Made by a program: the position numbers and the translations under genes. Shown here piece by piece: positions 62,501-64,000 of a stretch of DNA of 64,000 bases. The notes under the pieces are model-generated. The model was not told where the DNA came from. It ran no database searches and was given only the letters and a program-made list of their open reading frames with translations. The DNA lies in the NCBI GenBank assembly GCA_023055355.1, contig JALJCS010000001.1, positions 66,753,381 through 66,817,380 on the forward strand. The letters run 5' to 3'. The stretch is from Agelaius tricolor. Taxonomy: Eukaryota > Chordata > Aves > Passeriformes > Icteridae. Every line of letters starts with the position of its first letter. The stretch's first letter is position 1.

Positions 62501-64000
62501 TAGGTGCCCAGCACTGTGGGCTGGCTACCACAGTTACTGGTGGCAAGAGACAGGCTGTACCTGAAAGTCATATTTCTGTATGTGTAACCCATGTGAGGTG
62601 TTTCCCTCTTTCTTCATCCAGCACCCAGCAGCTTTAGACAGTTGGCAGCTGAAATAGTCCTTTTGAATCCGAGTGCCTCAGCAGGCAGTCTGAATGCATC
62701 GCTTTGGTCCCAAAATCATAGAGCACAAAGCATCCCTCTGTGCTCTGTGGCTGGTTGTCATGGTCAAGAAGCAAAACTCCAAGTGTCCATGTCAAGAAAA
62801 GCCCTAGGAAGGGTTCCAGGGGTTGATTTGGAGGCCTGAAATTGAAGAAGTCAAATTATTAATTATATAATTAATATAATTATGAGGGGAATGCTGGCCC
62901 ACTAAGTAGTAATAGTAAGTGCAAAACAAAATTTTTCTCTTTTAGATTCAGTCTTGGAATAAAATATTTAGCTGACAAGATCATAAAGTTTGATTTTATA
63001 GGACTTTGTTTCTCATGGCTGGATGTTCCAATGCCTGCACCAGGATGATAATACGGCCTGTCTCTTCATGTGGCACTTCTCCTTCCCCATCCAACCTGTC
63101 TTCAGGTTAAAAGAAAAAAAAAGAAAAAGAAAAAGGTAAGTGAAACGATAGTCTGAATTTGAATTTTTAACCAGAGAAAATATTTTTCCAGGAGTTACTG
63201 ATGATGAGGTTTTGGGTCAGTATCCTGTATGCTCAGGAGCCTGAACAAGAGAATGAAGAATCATTTACACTGGGAGGTCCTCAGCCTTGATCCTGTGTTT
63301 AATCTGATGGCCCCACAAAGCTGTCTTGGATACCCCCTAGGACATGCCAGATTCATGCACCACCTCCACCTAGACACTGTTAGATCAGAGATTTAATGTT
63401 GTCAGGCTGCAAAGGCGTTTTGCTGTGTGGGAATGGGGGTCACACACACACACCCACACAAGAGAGAGGGGCTGTGAGGAATTGTTGCAGCTGAACATGA
63501 GACTCTGGGAAGCACCTCTCTGCACATGCACTTCTGTGTGCTTTCCACAGCTGAGGGGTGATGCTGAGGCCACTTGTTTTGCTCCAAGTCCTTGCTTGCC
63601 AGGCACAGCTGGTTCATAATCCAGTCCACTGGGACCCTAAAGTGGAAAGAAGTCACATTATGCCCTTGAAATAAATGAGAGCTAGTGGCCAGATAGACCA
63701 GTTTTTAAAGACTGAGATTTGAATACAAGCTTACAACTGTGATGTGTGTTCTACATTTTGTTTGGAGAAATTGATTACAGATATTAAAGGGAGCAGACTA
63801 GCTTCTTAACATGATTTCAGCTACTGAAATCTGCTCAGCTTTTACTTTCAATTTCAGGCATGTGCATAAGAAGACTTTCCAGAGGGCACAAGAAACAATC
63901 TCAGAATTTATTCCCCAGCATGAATGGGTTAGTTATAGTGCATTCTCCTTGTCCTAAAAATAGACTGAGTGAAGGTCTGAAGGTCAGTTTTTGATAAACA
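59553..64000. other. Intergenic DNA at the right end, no gene seen
   Basis: Only short frames without family resemblance. A short CA run (about 63442-63458) and an A-rich run (63111-63136) are the only simple repeats I noted. Confidence 0.5.

Overview
This is a vertebrate nuclear window, almost certainly from a bird and probably a passerine. The evidence is CR1 LINE copies with avian-type reverse transcriptase peptides, two solo retroviral LTRs of avian type, and a tRNA-Ile/CR1 hybrid SINE remnant like the one described from songbirds. There are no operons, CRISPR arrays or prokaryotic genes. Most open frames are chance frames in intergenic DNA, in low-complexity repeats, or opposite GC-rich exons.

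The one gene I can support is VGLL2 (vestigial-like family member 2), a TEAD cofactor of skeletal muscle and pharyngeal tissue. It lies on the minus strand in four coding exons: 18776-18696, 16526-16235, 14497-13979 and 12905-12865. The joined reading frame is 933 nt (310 residues plus stop). All three introns have GT/AG ends with matching phases (0, 1, 1). The last coding exon is only 41 nt. A polyadenylation signal at 12142-12137 would give a 3' UTR of about 0.74 kb. Exon 1, intron 1 and exon 2 lie in a CpG-rich domain (about 16.05-19.45 kb).

Layout. 1-4.6 kb: intergenic DNA downstream of VGLL2. 4.6-6.64 kb: two minus-strand CR1 copies, the second split by a 317-bp solo LTR with 6-bp target duplications. 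6.64-12.1 kb: intergenic, with a CTGCA-rich minisatellite, a long polypyrimidine tract and two blocks that look like conserved regulatory DNA. 12.1-19.45 kb: VGLL2 and its CpG island. 19.5-64 kb: a gene-free region upstream of VGLL2 carrying a 140-bp (CTCCT)n array, a 1.77-kb minus-strand CR1 split by a 417-bp solo LTR, a small CR1 tail, an isolated CpG cluster near 42.3 kb, several enhancer-like AT-rich blocks, and the SINE remnant near 59.5 kb. In mammals VGLL2 also has a large gene-poor upstream flank, so this stretch may be its regulatory landscape; that is inference.

I found no convincing undescribed multi-gene system. The most unusual points are the two solo LTRs nested in CR1 copies, the tRNA-Ile/CR1 SINE remnant, an uninterrupted 11-His run and a phospho-dependent SUMO motif in VGLL2, and the isolated CpG cluster.
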